Assembly (NCBI GenBank): GCA_963556495.2
Contig: OY747713.1
Coordinates: forward strand, 53,798,328-53,862,327
Length of the DNA: 64,000 bases
Origin: Valencia hispanica
Lineage: Eukaryota; Chordata; Actinopteri; Cyprinodontiformes; Valenciidae
Reading direction: 5' to 3'
Shown here piece by piece: positions 44,640 to 55,047 of the stretch. The notes under the pieces were generated by a model, which was given only the letters and a program-made list of their open reading frames with translations, made no database searches and was not told where the DNA came from. How positions within the stretch are numbered: position 1 is the stretch's first letter; each line of letters starts with the position of its first letter. The position numbers and the translations under genes are program-made.

Positions 44640-47095
44640 TAAACATAAAAGAATTCTCTTCACTTGGATTAACTAAATTTATAAGAAATTCTTGTTATGG
44701 ATGAACTGGTACAATCGTTTAGCTGACACTGCACAAATTCTTGGTGTTGGTATAGCACATATAATTAATACTTTAAGGAGTTGTTGTAGATCATGATGGC
44801 TGTGGGCAGGAAGGATTTCCAGTAGTGGTCTGTATTGCAGCGAAACTGAAGAAGCCTCCGACTGAAGACGCTCTGCTGTTGTATGACAGTCTCATGAAGA
44901 GGATGCTCAGGGTTGTCCATAATTCTTTTGATTTTATGAAGAATCTGTCTTTGAGTCATCCTCTATAGAGGTTCCACAGGTGTCCCCAGAACAGAACCAG
45001 AACAGAACCAGCCTTCTTCATCAGTTTGTTTAGCCTTTTTAAGTCCCTGGCTCTGATGCTGCTACCCCAACAGATGATGGCTGAAGAAATTACACTCTCG
45101 ACAACAGACTTGTAGAAGATCAGCAGCATATTGCTGCAAACCTTGAAGGACCTAAGCTTCCTGGGGAAGTACAGACTGCTCTGTCCCTTCTTGTAGACAG
45201 TTTCACTGTTCAGTCTCCAGTCCAGTCTGTTGTCAAGGGGAACTCCGAGGTATTTATACTCCTCAACCAGTTCCACTTCTTCTCCCATGATGGAAACGGT
45301 GTTTGACTTATCCCGGTTTCTTCTGAAATCTACAATCATCTCCTTTGTTTTGTTCACATTCAAGGTAAGACGATTGTTTCCACACCATGTAACTTCCTCT
45401 GGAATTACAGTCTGCTACAAGGTACAAGGCAGGATGTCTTCCACAACACTGTAACCTCCTCCTGAGTCAGGCTAAGGTTGAAAAGGTGCTGCAGAATCCC
45501 ACAGAGCTGCTCTGCACAGGCCATCAGGACTCTGCGGCTGACACCATCTGTACCTGCAGCCTTGTTCTGGTTCAGTTTCTCCAGCTGCCTCTTCACCTGA
45601 CTTTTGGAGTGGGAGGGGGAGGCAAAGGGGGTAGCAGAATTTCCTGAATTGGAAGTCAAACTTGTGGAATCAGAAGAGTCCATGGCTGAGGTGAAGGATA
45701 AAACATCTGAGGTGTAACAGAAAAGCTGTGGGTCAGAAGAGGGTGGGATGTCTGTTTGGCTGGGAACAGGAGAGGAGGATGCTGAGCTAGTTCCTGAACT
45801 GAACCTGTTGAAGAAGGTGTTCAGTTCATGGACTGTCCAGACTTCCATCTATCCAATCCTTCCTGTCCTTAGAGCCTGTGATCTTTCTCATTCCTGACCA
45901 GACTTCTCTGATATTGTTCCTCTGTAGTTTGTTTTCCAGTTTCTTCCTGTATGCCTCCTTGCTGTCTCTGATCTTGACTTTAAGTTGCTTCTGTATACTC
46001 CTCAATAATTCCCTGTCTCCCTTCCTGAAGGCTCTTTTTTTCTTGTTTAGCAGTTCCTTCAGGTCACTGGTGATCCATGGTTTGTTATTAGGGAAGCATC
46101 TCACTTTTCTGGTGAGGATGATGTTGTCCACACAGAAGTTTATATAGTCAGTCACACACTCAGTCATGGCATTGATGTCCTCTCCATGTGCTTGGCAAAG
46201 AGTCATCCAGTCTGTGGTTGCAAAGCAACCCTGCAGGGCTTCTTCAGCTTCCTGTGACCTTTTTTTCACAGTTCGTTTTGACACAGGTTGCCTCTGAACA
46301 AGTGGTTTATATTCTGAACAGAGAAAAACAAGGTTGTGATCTGATTTTCCCAGAGGAGGTCTTGGTTTGGACGTGTATGAATCCTTTACATTTGCATAAA
46401 ACAAATCCAAGGTCCTGTTTTCCCTTGTAGAGCAGCTGACAAACTGTTGAAATGTTGGAAGTGTAGTAGAGAGGGAGGCATTATTAAAATCACCAGATAT
46501 TGCCACAAATGCATTGGGGTGCTGTGTCTGTAGCTTCGCAAAAACGGAACTGATGACATCACATGCAGTGTCGGCAACGGCTGAAGGTGGAATGTAAACA
46601 ACTGCCAAAATTACACTGGTGAACTCTCTTGGTAAATAATATGGACAAAAACTCACTGCCAAGAGTTCGACATCTGGGCTGCAGAGACGACACTTCATAG
46701 TAACATGTCCTGGATGACACCATCTGTTGTTGACAAGCACTGCTACTCCAACACCTTTTCTTTTTCTGCTCGTCTTCAGATCTCTGTCTGCTCGTACAGT
46801 CAGGAAGCCTGGCAGACAGACGTTTGAGACGTTTGATATGATCCAGCAGCCACGTCTCAGTAAAACACATAACACTGCATTCACTGTACTCTGGCTGAGT
46901 CCTTGTAAAGGCTTGGAGTTCATCCATCTTGTTAGCCAGTGATCTTACGTTGCCCATTATGATCGATGGAAGACATGGCTTGAACTTCCTCTTTCTCTGT
47001 CTCCTTTTTGCTCCTGCTCTGCATCCACGTCTCCTGCATTTCAAGTCATCAGGGATTTGTGGCTTCAGTTGAGGTATTATTTCAGCTTTTGCAAT
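44640..47095 (-). mobile_element. Rex1-like LINE, minus strand
   Basis: About 2.4-kb copy of the Rex1/CR1 group. The 5' end is near 47095 and the 3' UTR is near 44640-44765. A second fragment of the same 3' coding end lies on the + strand at 61905-62115. Confidence 0.8.
44765..47044 (-). pseudogene. Rex1-like endonuclease/reverse transcriptase with palm deletion
   Basis: The endonuclease at 45826-47044 lies in two overlapping frames (IIMGNVRSLANKMDEL, CFTETWLLDHI, then AISGDFNNASL, TRENRTLDLFYAN, GKSDHNLVFL). The linker and first reverse transcriptase blocks are at 45405-45848 (NKAAGTDGVSRRVLMACAEQ). The sequence then jumps directly to the post-palm block at 44956-45363 (NVNKTKEMIVDFRRN, YKYLGVPLD). 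The palm with the FADD catalytic box is missing, so at least about 180 codons are deleted between 45405 and 45363. The C-terminal end at 44765-44959 is in another frame. Dead copy. Confidence 0.82.
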
Positions 47096-48567
47096 GTTAA
47101 TCAGCTGTTCCCGGTTTTAAACTACATTGTTGCCATGGTTACGCGTCATAACAAGTTATCATAAATTGAAAAACTTACAGCAAAAATCCTTCCAGCTTCA
47201 CACCACCAAAAACTAGAACGTATACAGGTCAAAAAATGCAATCTTCCTCAAGAAAAAAGAGGAACCAATGTAGAAAAAAACTAAACTTAATATGTAGCCA
47301 ACAGAGCCACTCCAACATTCAGCCACCCAGAGCAGCGCAAAATAATAATAATTCATACTGTGTATGTGCACCTGTGTCCTCAGTATTACTTCAACAGTCA
47401 ATCAGTTCAAAATGAGAGAAGCGTCTTGTAACAAGGGAAACTATACAATAAAGATTAAAGATCTAGATTCTGAATTATTGACAGCTTATCATATCTATAC
47501 ACTTAGAAGTGTGAGTCCAAACGTCATAGTTTGTGCATAGGTTGTGTGGGGAATCTGTGCTCGCTTGCAAGCTCTTTGTAACGAATCGTAGAGGTGACAT
47601 TTATGTTTTACAGAATCGTCTTCTAAAACCTCTTTTTGCTTCTTTTCTTGTTTTATAGAAAACTATACATTAGGATCATAGGCAGTTTCTTCAGGCACCC
47701 CCACTATTGTTAGTCAGAGAGTATCTATACTGACTGCTTTTGTAATAGTTGCCAACATTTTCAGACACTAATGAGAAGCGATATGCAGTAGATGCTCGCC
47801 TTTTACAGTTTAAAGTTGGATTCTATAAAAACAAATAACTGCTACTTCTTACAGCCAAAGTGCTCATAGCTACATTAGGTAAATTTAACTAAGCTAAACT
47901 AGACTTAAATTCCAACATTTGGCTTGAAACAAATTAACCCAAACATTTCTTATTAACAAGACTATATTTTTAACAACTGAAAGAACAGCATGACACGTTA
48001 ATCCTTACTGCATTGTAGAATAAATGAGATGTAAAATACAAACCTCATAGATTTTAATAACTTTAATGATATGTGGTGTGCACGTCATTGCAATAAGAAA
48101 GTACAAGAATCAACCTATAAAAAGGTATTGGTAAATACTAGAATCTTGACTTGGACACTCCAGCTGAGCAACTTATAGTTTTCTACCTAGATGAAGTATT
48201 TTGGATACTTAATTTCCTCCCCTATAATATATGTTCAGGCGCATCACTTTAGGTTTTATTTATATTAAATCTTTGCAAACATATTATTAGTTTAAAGGTT
48301 GTACATATTTTTCAAAAGTTTGTAAACAAAATAAAAACATGACTGTCTTTTTATGTGGTTATTGCATAAAAATAACTAAATCTATTTCCACTGTTTAAAA
48401 CCATCACATAAACCGCTGCAGTTACATCCTGGATCAATGACTGCTTATCATTGTAGTGATTAGGTGTCACTTTCACATCGACATTAATCTCTCCAGGTTA
48501 AAGATTAATGTAGGTTCTGACTGTGATTTAGTCCTATGCTGCTGCTGGATGAGCATAAAAATCCTAC
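47096..48567 (+). other. intron sequence left of the retrovirus
   Basis: 1.5 kb of AT-rich sequence. I see no coding frame, terminal repeat or RNA gene. It ends in the target-site copy ATAG (48568-48571). Confidence 0.5.
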
Positions 48568-48571
48568 ATAG

Positions 48572-49129
48572 TGTCGGCTTTCTACCATAATATGCTCTGC
48601 AACTCACTTTCTACTCAGAGAGGTGGGGGCGCCGAACTCCAAAACCCCGGCGGGAACTGTTTCAAAATAAGACCCAGAACTGAGAGACAGAGAGTAAAAT
48701 AACACACACACAAACAGATATCTGTTTCACATAGGACGCACCTGCAGATGGGAGTCAGAAAAGATCTGACTCGCTTCTCTACAAGGGTGTACCATTTTTA
48801 TTACAGAAGAACAAAGAAAATATCACATGACTCCTCTCTCCTCCTTCTACATCTTGACAAGTCATACATTTTCTCCAGGTCTCCTGACCTGGTTTTATAG
48901 CCGTACCATGAACTAGAGTTATAACCGATCCTCCCTGCTTTCAGTTCATATCTTTACCCAAGAGTTTATTTACTTAAAACCTTACCCCCATAAAATACTG
49001 GTAAAGAGTCATGTTTTACTACCCTGAATAATATAAACAGGCCTATTACCTCTAAACGCTTACTAAAGATATATTTAAAACATATGTACTGCATAATAAA
49101 AAATAGCCCCAAAAAAGTAGAATACAACA
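48572..49129 (-). repeat. 3' LTR of the endogenous retrovirus
   Basis: 558 bp, TG...CA ended, minus orientation. Differs from the other LTR by GGGAGTC versus GGGAATC and AAAAAAG versus AAAAGAG. Confidence 0.96.
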
Positions 49130-49142
49130 AATCCCTCTTTCA
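49130..49142 (-). promoter_or_regulatory. polypurine tract
   Basis: The minus strand reads GAAAGAGGGATT directly before the 3' LTR, the expected priming site for plus-strand DNA synthesis. Confidence 0.65.
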
Positions 49143-49150
49143 ATCTATTT

Positions 49151-50224
49151 TCAAATAGATTGATCACTCCTCTGTACTTCTCCTTCAGGCTCCATGTGAG
49201 GGAGTAACAGATATTGACCTTGCATATTATCACCAACAGCTTTTTCAATACACTTTGTGAGCAATGAACGTACACAAGGAATACAGCAACATCCACATAA
49301 CACCATAGTTGACACAAATACTGCTAAAGAAACCATTATAGACATTGCCAGAGTCTTCCATTTACCAAACATATTATTTAACAAATCGTCCCACATTGAG
49401 GTATCTACACCTGATTGTTCTTTTAGCCTATTTGAAAGTATTCTGAGTCCTTCTACTGCCCTAGTTAATTTACCGTCTGCATTAGTATTATTAGTGGAGC
49501 CTCCCACTCCTGTCATCATTTCAAAGTAATCGTCCACAGATGGTTCTTCTTTAATTATACTACCTCTTGCTGCTGAGGCCTGATTTTGACTTACTGAGGT
49601 GGAAACATTAAGAGAGTCTTGACATATTGTAATAGGAAATTGAACATCTTTTCCCCCTTTATAAACCCAAATTATAAAGAGAGTACAACCTTCCCCCTTC
49701 TGGAGATATTTTAAGGGGAGGAGATCACTCTTAGTTAAATTAACCGTAAGAAGTAATTTATCTGCAGTCTTATCCAATTTAACCAAGGGACGCATGTGTT
49801 TTGCAAAAGAGGTAGTGGTATACCTTCTCCAGTCATATCCTAAAGGATCAGCAATTAAAGTGGACCAAGTAGTATCTTTTTGATCATTTTTTTTTATGTA
49901 CCACAAGGGGTAGGTTTTATATTTACTTGCTTGTTGTCCCTTATAAACCAATGTATTTAAAGGAATAGTAATCACTGCAGATCGTCCTTTTGGTATACAA
50001 AATTGAGAAAATCCATGATGTGCCTCGGAAGTGCCGCACCGTGAAGAGGGAGATGGTTTAGCCATTAAGTTTCTTCTCTGTCTAATTGAGTGAACTCCAA
50101 CCTGCGTTTGATTTGTAGAACTATTATAGGGCCATTCATCACAACAGTAAAAGATAATATTGACCAATAACACCATGCAAAAACCTGTGGCGCACAGCAC
50201 CTTCTTATTTTCCCAAAGATGCAT
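49151..50224 (-). CDS. env-position membrane glycoprotein frame of the retrovirus
   Basis: Intact 357-codon frame between pol and the 3' LTR. A hydrophobic segment near the N-terminus (about residues 9-28, signal or anchor) is followed by several N-glycosylation sequons (NSS, NQT, NLT, NVS, NNT). A basic RQRR motif near residue 50 could be a furin site. A second hydrophobic segment near residues 295-320, followed by a Cys-rich GCCCIPC stretch, is a likely membrane anchor with a short cytoplasmic tail. It is clearly shorter than a usual retroviral Env, and I cannot find the CX6CC or immunosuppressive-region signature of gammaretroviral TM. It may be a novel or internally deleted Env. It is the one long frame of the provirus with no break. 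Confidence 0.7.
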   Translation of the reverse strand: MHLWENKKVLCATGFCMVLLVNIIFYCCDEWPYNSSTNQTQVGVHSIRQRRNLMAKPSPSSRCGTSEAHHGFSQFCIPKGRSAVITIPLNTLVYKGQQASKYKTYPLWYIKKNDQKDTTWSTLIADPLGYDWRRYTTTSFAKHMRPLVKLDKTADKLLLTVNLTKSDLLPLKYLQKGEGCTLFIIWVYKGGKDVQFPITICQDSLNVSTSVSQNQASAARGSIIKEEPSVDDYFEMMTGVGGSTNNTNADGKLTRAVEGLRILSNRLKEQSGVDTSMWDDLLNNMFGKWKTLAMSIMVSLAVFVSTMVLCGCCCIPCVRSLLTKCIEKAVGDNMQGQYLLLPHMEPEGEVQRSDQSI

Positions 50225-51143
50225 ATTTCTGTCTGTGGTGTGATCCTATGTTTATTTTATCCAAAAAAGAAGGGTGTCTGTTTTTTTTAATCTTTACCTT
50301 TAAGCAATATTTTTTTTAACCTAATTCTCAATATTCTTTTAGTAAAAGCAAACTCTAGCAATTGTCACCAACCCCAAAAGCATCCTACAAAAACCACATC
50401 ATAATGAAAAAAGAATAAGTAAAACAAAAATTAGTAGTCAGTCAACCTGATTATAATTTAAACACCCCTTAAAATATTTTAGCTTATTACTAAAAAGTTT
50501 TATGAAACCGTAAAAACTGAATATTAAGAAAAAATCCTACAAATTAACTACTTAAAAATTCTTTGACACCCTCTTAGGCAGTGTCTAACAATCTGCACCT
50601 CTAAATAAAAATTGGTTAAACAACCTGTAAAATACAAGAAAAATGATTAATAAGTGTTCAGTCTTTATTATTTTCTTCTCTAGTCTTCGCTCTTGTTTAT
50701 TTCTCTGGCAGCAGGCGGCTACCAGAGTAATGAAATGATTCAGTACAGTGGACTCTTTATTTTTCCCAATGTTACTGTCTTTTATGCAGATCGCCCTCAC
50801 TGAAATGACAGTTACTTCATTAACTGAACATTTCCCCCAATAAACACAAATGCACAGACAGGCCCCGCCTCCAATAGCTTCCCCCACCGATTGTGAGGTG
50901 GTCAAAACCTGCTGTGAAATGTGTTTGATTTCTTGCGATCTTTTCTCTTCGGTATAATCCCTCTTCGAGAAAAGCAAGTCCAAATTGCTTATCTCGCCCA
51001 ATTTTTGCACATATAGATTACACTGGATGATTACAGCAACATCAACCAATTTTCTGGGTGGGCCAGGCCCCGCCTCCTGGCTTCGGCAGTCGACACCGCC
51101 TAGTCAGAACCGACACCACCCACTGCAAAGAGATTCTCCCAGG
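50225..51143 (-). other. region between integrase and env frame
   Basis: The minus strand has a 154-codon frame (50585-51049) without an ATG start (it opens at a TTG). It holds Cys-rich and hydrophobic stretches but no domain I know. Probably untranslated or remains of the upstream env region. Not called as a gene. Confidence 0.4.
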
Positions 51144-52240
51144 TCAGCAGAGAGCTGCTGCAGCGTGAGGGACAGGAGGGGGGTCGGGGGCCGGAGCACA
51201 CTGAGACCAGTGAAACCGAGTAGAACCCTTTCCCCGCAGCTGGACAGCATGGGTTGTACGAGCAGCAACCTGGAACGGGCCAGACCACCTGGGCTCCTGC
51301 CACTTTCTTTTATACACCCTTAGCCAAACACGCCCAGCCTCGGAAGGAGACACCGCAGGTCCCTGCACGTCACGGGGAGCCGGAAGGAAGGAGGAGACCA
51401 GGCCCTTCAGATGCTGATGATCACTACGAGGGTCCGGGTCAGGGTGCGGTGAAACCTGTGGTTCTCTGCCAGCTTTAACTTTAAAGTTGAATTAGACCGC
51501 TCGATGACGCCCTGGGATTGCGGATGGTAAACAGTACCGAACTTGTGGGTTATTCCCATCTGTTCCTCAACCTGTCGGAGATGTTTATTTTTAAAATGTG
51601 TGCCATTGTCAGACCTGATCCTAGTCGGAAAGCCATGGCACGGAATCCAGTGGTTAATCAAAGATTTCACCACTGTCTGAGCATCCTCCCGTCTAGCAGG
51701 AAAAGCTGAAACCCACGAGGTCAGTGGATCAATCATCACTAACAGGTAACGGAAACCTCTAACAGGGGTCATCATATCTGTATAATCGATAACGACCTCC
51801 TCGCCAGGCCTGCACAAGTCCTGGAAGGCGCCCATTTCTGGCTTGATAGTAGGCTTAGGATTAAATTGACCACACACCACACATTCACTCAAAAAACGCT
51901 TAATTAAATGTGGCAGGAAGGGATGCCACCAAAAACAAAGATTACGTTTCATCTGAGTGTATGACACATGTGCCGCACCATGAGCCTCCTGAAAAAGGGT
52001 GGGTTTTAACGCGGCAGGTAAAACCAAACGGCCATCAGGCCCACGCCCAAAGCCATCAGAAAAAATCGCACCTCTATCCTTCCACACAGCTATCTCCTGC
52101 GACGCAGCAGCCTGCTGTGCCAACTTTACTTCCTCAGCAAAACTGTCTGACATTTCCTGTGCTGACGTGACAATCAGCTGCGTGTGGAAGGTAACCTGCT
52201 GCTCCTTTCGCCGCCAAATCTGCTGCCCTATTTCCCCACG
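51144..52240 (-). pseudogene. retroviral integrase, deleted and frameshifted
   Basis: The minus strand holds the integrase N-terminal zinc site (two His in EAHGAAHVSY, two Cys in ECVVCGQF) and the catalytic core, with Asp in VVIDYTDM, Asp in RIRSDNGTHF and Glu in PQSQGVIERSN (51480-51970). Shortly after KLKLAENH the frame ends at 51407. The C-terminal GPF-type domain (RWSGPFQVAA, QLRGKG) reappears in another frame at 51144-51368. The stretch normally between them is missing, an apparent deletion of roughly 100 codons. The entry from RNase H also needs a frame change near 52200. Confidence 0.85.
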
Positions 52241-54453
52241 CGTCAACAGTGTCAGCCTTGCTGTGACCCTTACACTTAAGAACAGCGAGGTTAGCTGGTA
52301 ACTGTACAACATCCAAAAGCTCCATAATATCTGCATGATGCTGTACAGGCTTACCAGTAGCAGTAACAAAACCTGCTCTTTTCCACTGTGGTAATTCATA
52401 ATGTATAACAGAAAACCAGTAGTTCGAATCAGTGTAAATCGTGACGTCTTTATCTCTTCCCCATTTGCATGCTTCAATAAGAGCCCTTATCTCAGCACGC
52501 TGTGCGCTCTGCTTGCTGTCCAGCTTCCCTGAAACGACAGTCTGTAGTGAATCCCCATTTTGCTCAACAACTGCAAAACCTGATCTCAACTGCCCCTGTC
52601 CATCTCTAAAACAACAACCATCTGTATAGAGCACAAAACCTGTAGGTAAGGGATCAGACCGTAAATCAGGACGTATTTTTTGAGCAACAGAATTCAGCCT
52701 GACACAGTCATGCTGCTCCCCAGAGGTGGTGATTTGGTCAGCCATGTTTATTCCTTCATGCGTAAAAATAATGTTTGGTGCCTCCAAAACTCTGCTAATC
52801 CGCTGCTGACGCAAAGTAGAAAGAGTAAACGTCTCAGAATTAACCAATGCCATGACTCCATGAGATGTCAAAATATTAAGTGGATAACCCCTGACAATGT
52901 GTGATGTTTTTTCCACTAGATGTGCAATTCCTGCTGCATGTCTCGTGCAAGGCGGCTGTCTCATTTCAATAGCTTGCAGCTTTATGCTAAGATACATAAG
53001 AATGTGTCTCTGACCACCTTTTTTCTGAAACAAAATCCCATTAACCACCCCATCTGTTTCTGATGTGTTAAGAAAAAATGGACATGTATAGTCAGGAGTG
53101 GCTAAATCAGCTGCTTGTGCTAGAGCCTGTTTTAACTTAATAAATGCCTCCTCAGCTGGTATGTCCCATTCTAATTTAGCATGCAGATTTTTCATATCAT
53201 GAGCATTTACAAGAGCCCTGAGTGGTGTGGTAAGGTTTGTGTAATTAGGCACATAATGTCTGGAAAAATTTGTCAGTCCCAGAAATGACAGCATTGATTT
53301 AACAGTGAGAGGTTTAGAATGAGCCAAAATAGCATTCTTGTGGGTGTCAGTCAGTCCAGCGCCTTGAGCGGTCACCCTTCGCCCCAGGAACTGGACTTCC
53401 TGCCTGACCAACTGAAGCTTATCGCGGGAGACTTTGAATCCCTCTTTTCCCAAATGTTACAACACAACTAAAGTAGCTTCTATGCACGTTTCAACAGTAG
53501 GGGATGCTAAAAGTAAATCGTCCACATATTGGGTCAGTACACAGCCTGGAGGGAGCTGTACAGTGCTTAATGACTGCTTCAACACCTGATTAAAAATACC
53601 TGGAGATAAAGCAAAGCCCTGCGGAAGCCTACTATAACGCAGCTTCCTGCCCCTGAATGTAAATGAAAAAATATCCCTGACAGAAGGATGGAGCGGTAAA
53701 CAGAAAAATGCATTAGCCAAATCTATGCAGGTAAACCATTTTAAATCAGGAGTCAGGGATGCCAGAGCATCGGTGTAGAAATGGGAGGGGTTCTAAGGGC
53801 CTCATTGACAGCACGCAAATCATGTGCCATTCTGTATTTACCAGTACCTTGTTTTTCCACAGGAAGAATAGGGGTGTTATATGAAGAGTTTGATGGTTCT
53901 AAAACTCCAACTTCAAGTAAGCCTGCAATAGTGTCTGCAATACCTTCCTCAGCCTGAGGTTTATGTGGATACTGCGAACGCCAGATTGGATCAGAATGTT
54001 TCATCTCAAATGTGATGGGTGTGGTTTGCACTAGACCGACATCAGTGGGACCATCTGACCACAAAGAGTCAGGCACGACCTTTAAGGCCTCCACTGCATC
54101 AGGATGATCTGTTTTTTCTCTGCCATGATTTCTAGAAAGCTGCAAATGTTCCAGAATGGTAGTATCTGAGAGCTGCGTGTCTATTTTGTACATCTGAGTA
54201 GAAGGAGAAAAAGAGACTGAAGGTATCTGGGTAGGAACCCAATCCTTTAATTCAACTCCCCTTTTAACCATTCCCCCCAAATCTTTAGCTTGATGTTTCG
54301 GATGCAACAAAAGCGATATGTGTGGAAGCGCCTCAGCTTCCATCATATACCATTTATGCTGCTCTGAAGTCAGATCAGCATACAGTGCAACACCCTCCTT
54401 CCCCACAAAGCATGGACCCGAAGCCACAGACCAACTTTGGCCTTCAAGTTCTG
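52134..54453 (-). pseudogene. retroviral reverse transcriptase and RNase H, broken
   Basis: Order on the minus strand: RT start (54427-53753; NTPILPVEKQGTGKYRMAHD), RT palm (53752-53457; LPQGFALSPGIFNQ, catalytic QYVDDLL at about 53515-53530), connection and RNase H (53453-52134; YTDGCCFRDGQ, the Glu in RAEIRALIEA, YTDSNYW, and the late Asp in NRAADLAAKG). Breaks: a one-base frame change between protease and RT near 54455, another near 53790, an in-frame TAA at 53457-53459, and a further shift into integrase near 52200. Active-site residues survive, but the enzyme cannot be made as one chain. Confidence 0.88.
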
Positions 54454-55047
54454 TTATAAAGTAGGATCGCCTCTCTCATATAGGCAGGTCACATGGAACG
54501 GATCAGGCGGAGGAACAAAAGGCTGGAGTTCAAGCAGCCAAGGCTTCCAGCATCTCAGAAATTCAGCCGCAGAAGATTCATGTGCAGACATCGTAGTCAA
54601 TCTGGCCCAGAAAATATCAGCCACTTGTGAAGTGTCATCCTTCAGCAAAAATTGACCACTCATGGTGTCTCGGCAATGCGTATGTCCATTCGGAAAAGTC
54701 ACCATAAGTCCATCAGGGGTACATAGGATCGAAGCACCAAGTTTGATAAGCAGATCTCTGCCTAACAAGTTGACAGGCGTGGTTTGAGCAATGACAAAAG
54801 GATGTGATAGTCTTTGATCTCCCACTGAAACAGGCAATGGTTGAGTGACAGGGAGAATCATTGGAGCCCCAGAGATTCCAATTACAGACACTGTGTTCCC
54901 AGAAAAATTGACGTCTGGTAAAACTCTGTCCAACGTGCTGAAAGTAGCACCAGTGTCGACAAGGAATGGTAATGAATGTCCATGTACGTCTATTGTGAGC
55001 ATCGGATCCCCCTTAGTCCTGCTCACTAAGGTACTCTGTGGGCATTG
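54454..55047 (-). CDS. retroviral protease, in frame after the gag stop
   Basis: Aspartic protease read in the same frame as gag, directly after the UGA at 55048-55050, so it would be made by stop-codon readthrough. Catalytic motif FLVDTGATF (about residues 25-35) and the second-half LLGRDLL typical of retropepsins. A C-terminal linker of about 80 residues follows. The frame ends at 54454, where RT continues in the next frame. Confidence 0.85.
   Translation of the reverse strand, partial: QCPQSTLVSRTKGDPMLTIDVHGHSLPFLVDTGATFSTLDRVLPDVNFSGNTVSVIGISGAPMILPVTQPLPVSVGDQRLSHPFVIAQTTPVNLLGRDLLIKLGASILCTPDGLMVTFPNGHTHCRDTMSGQFLLKDDTSQVADIFWARLTTMSAHESSAAEFLRCWKPWLLELQPFVPPPDPFHVTCLYERGDPTL

Noticed and set aside
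50585..51049. 154-codon frame between integrase and env as a retroviral accessory gene
   Set aside because: It opens only at TTG, has no ATG near its start and no recognisable domain.
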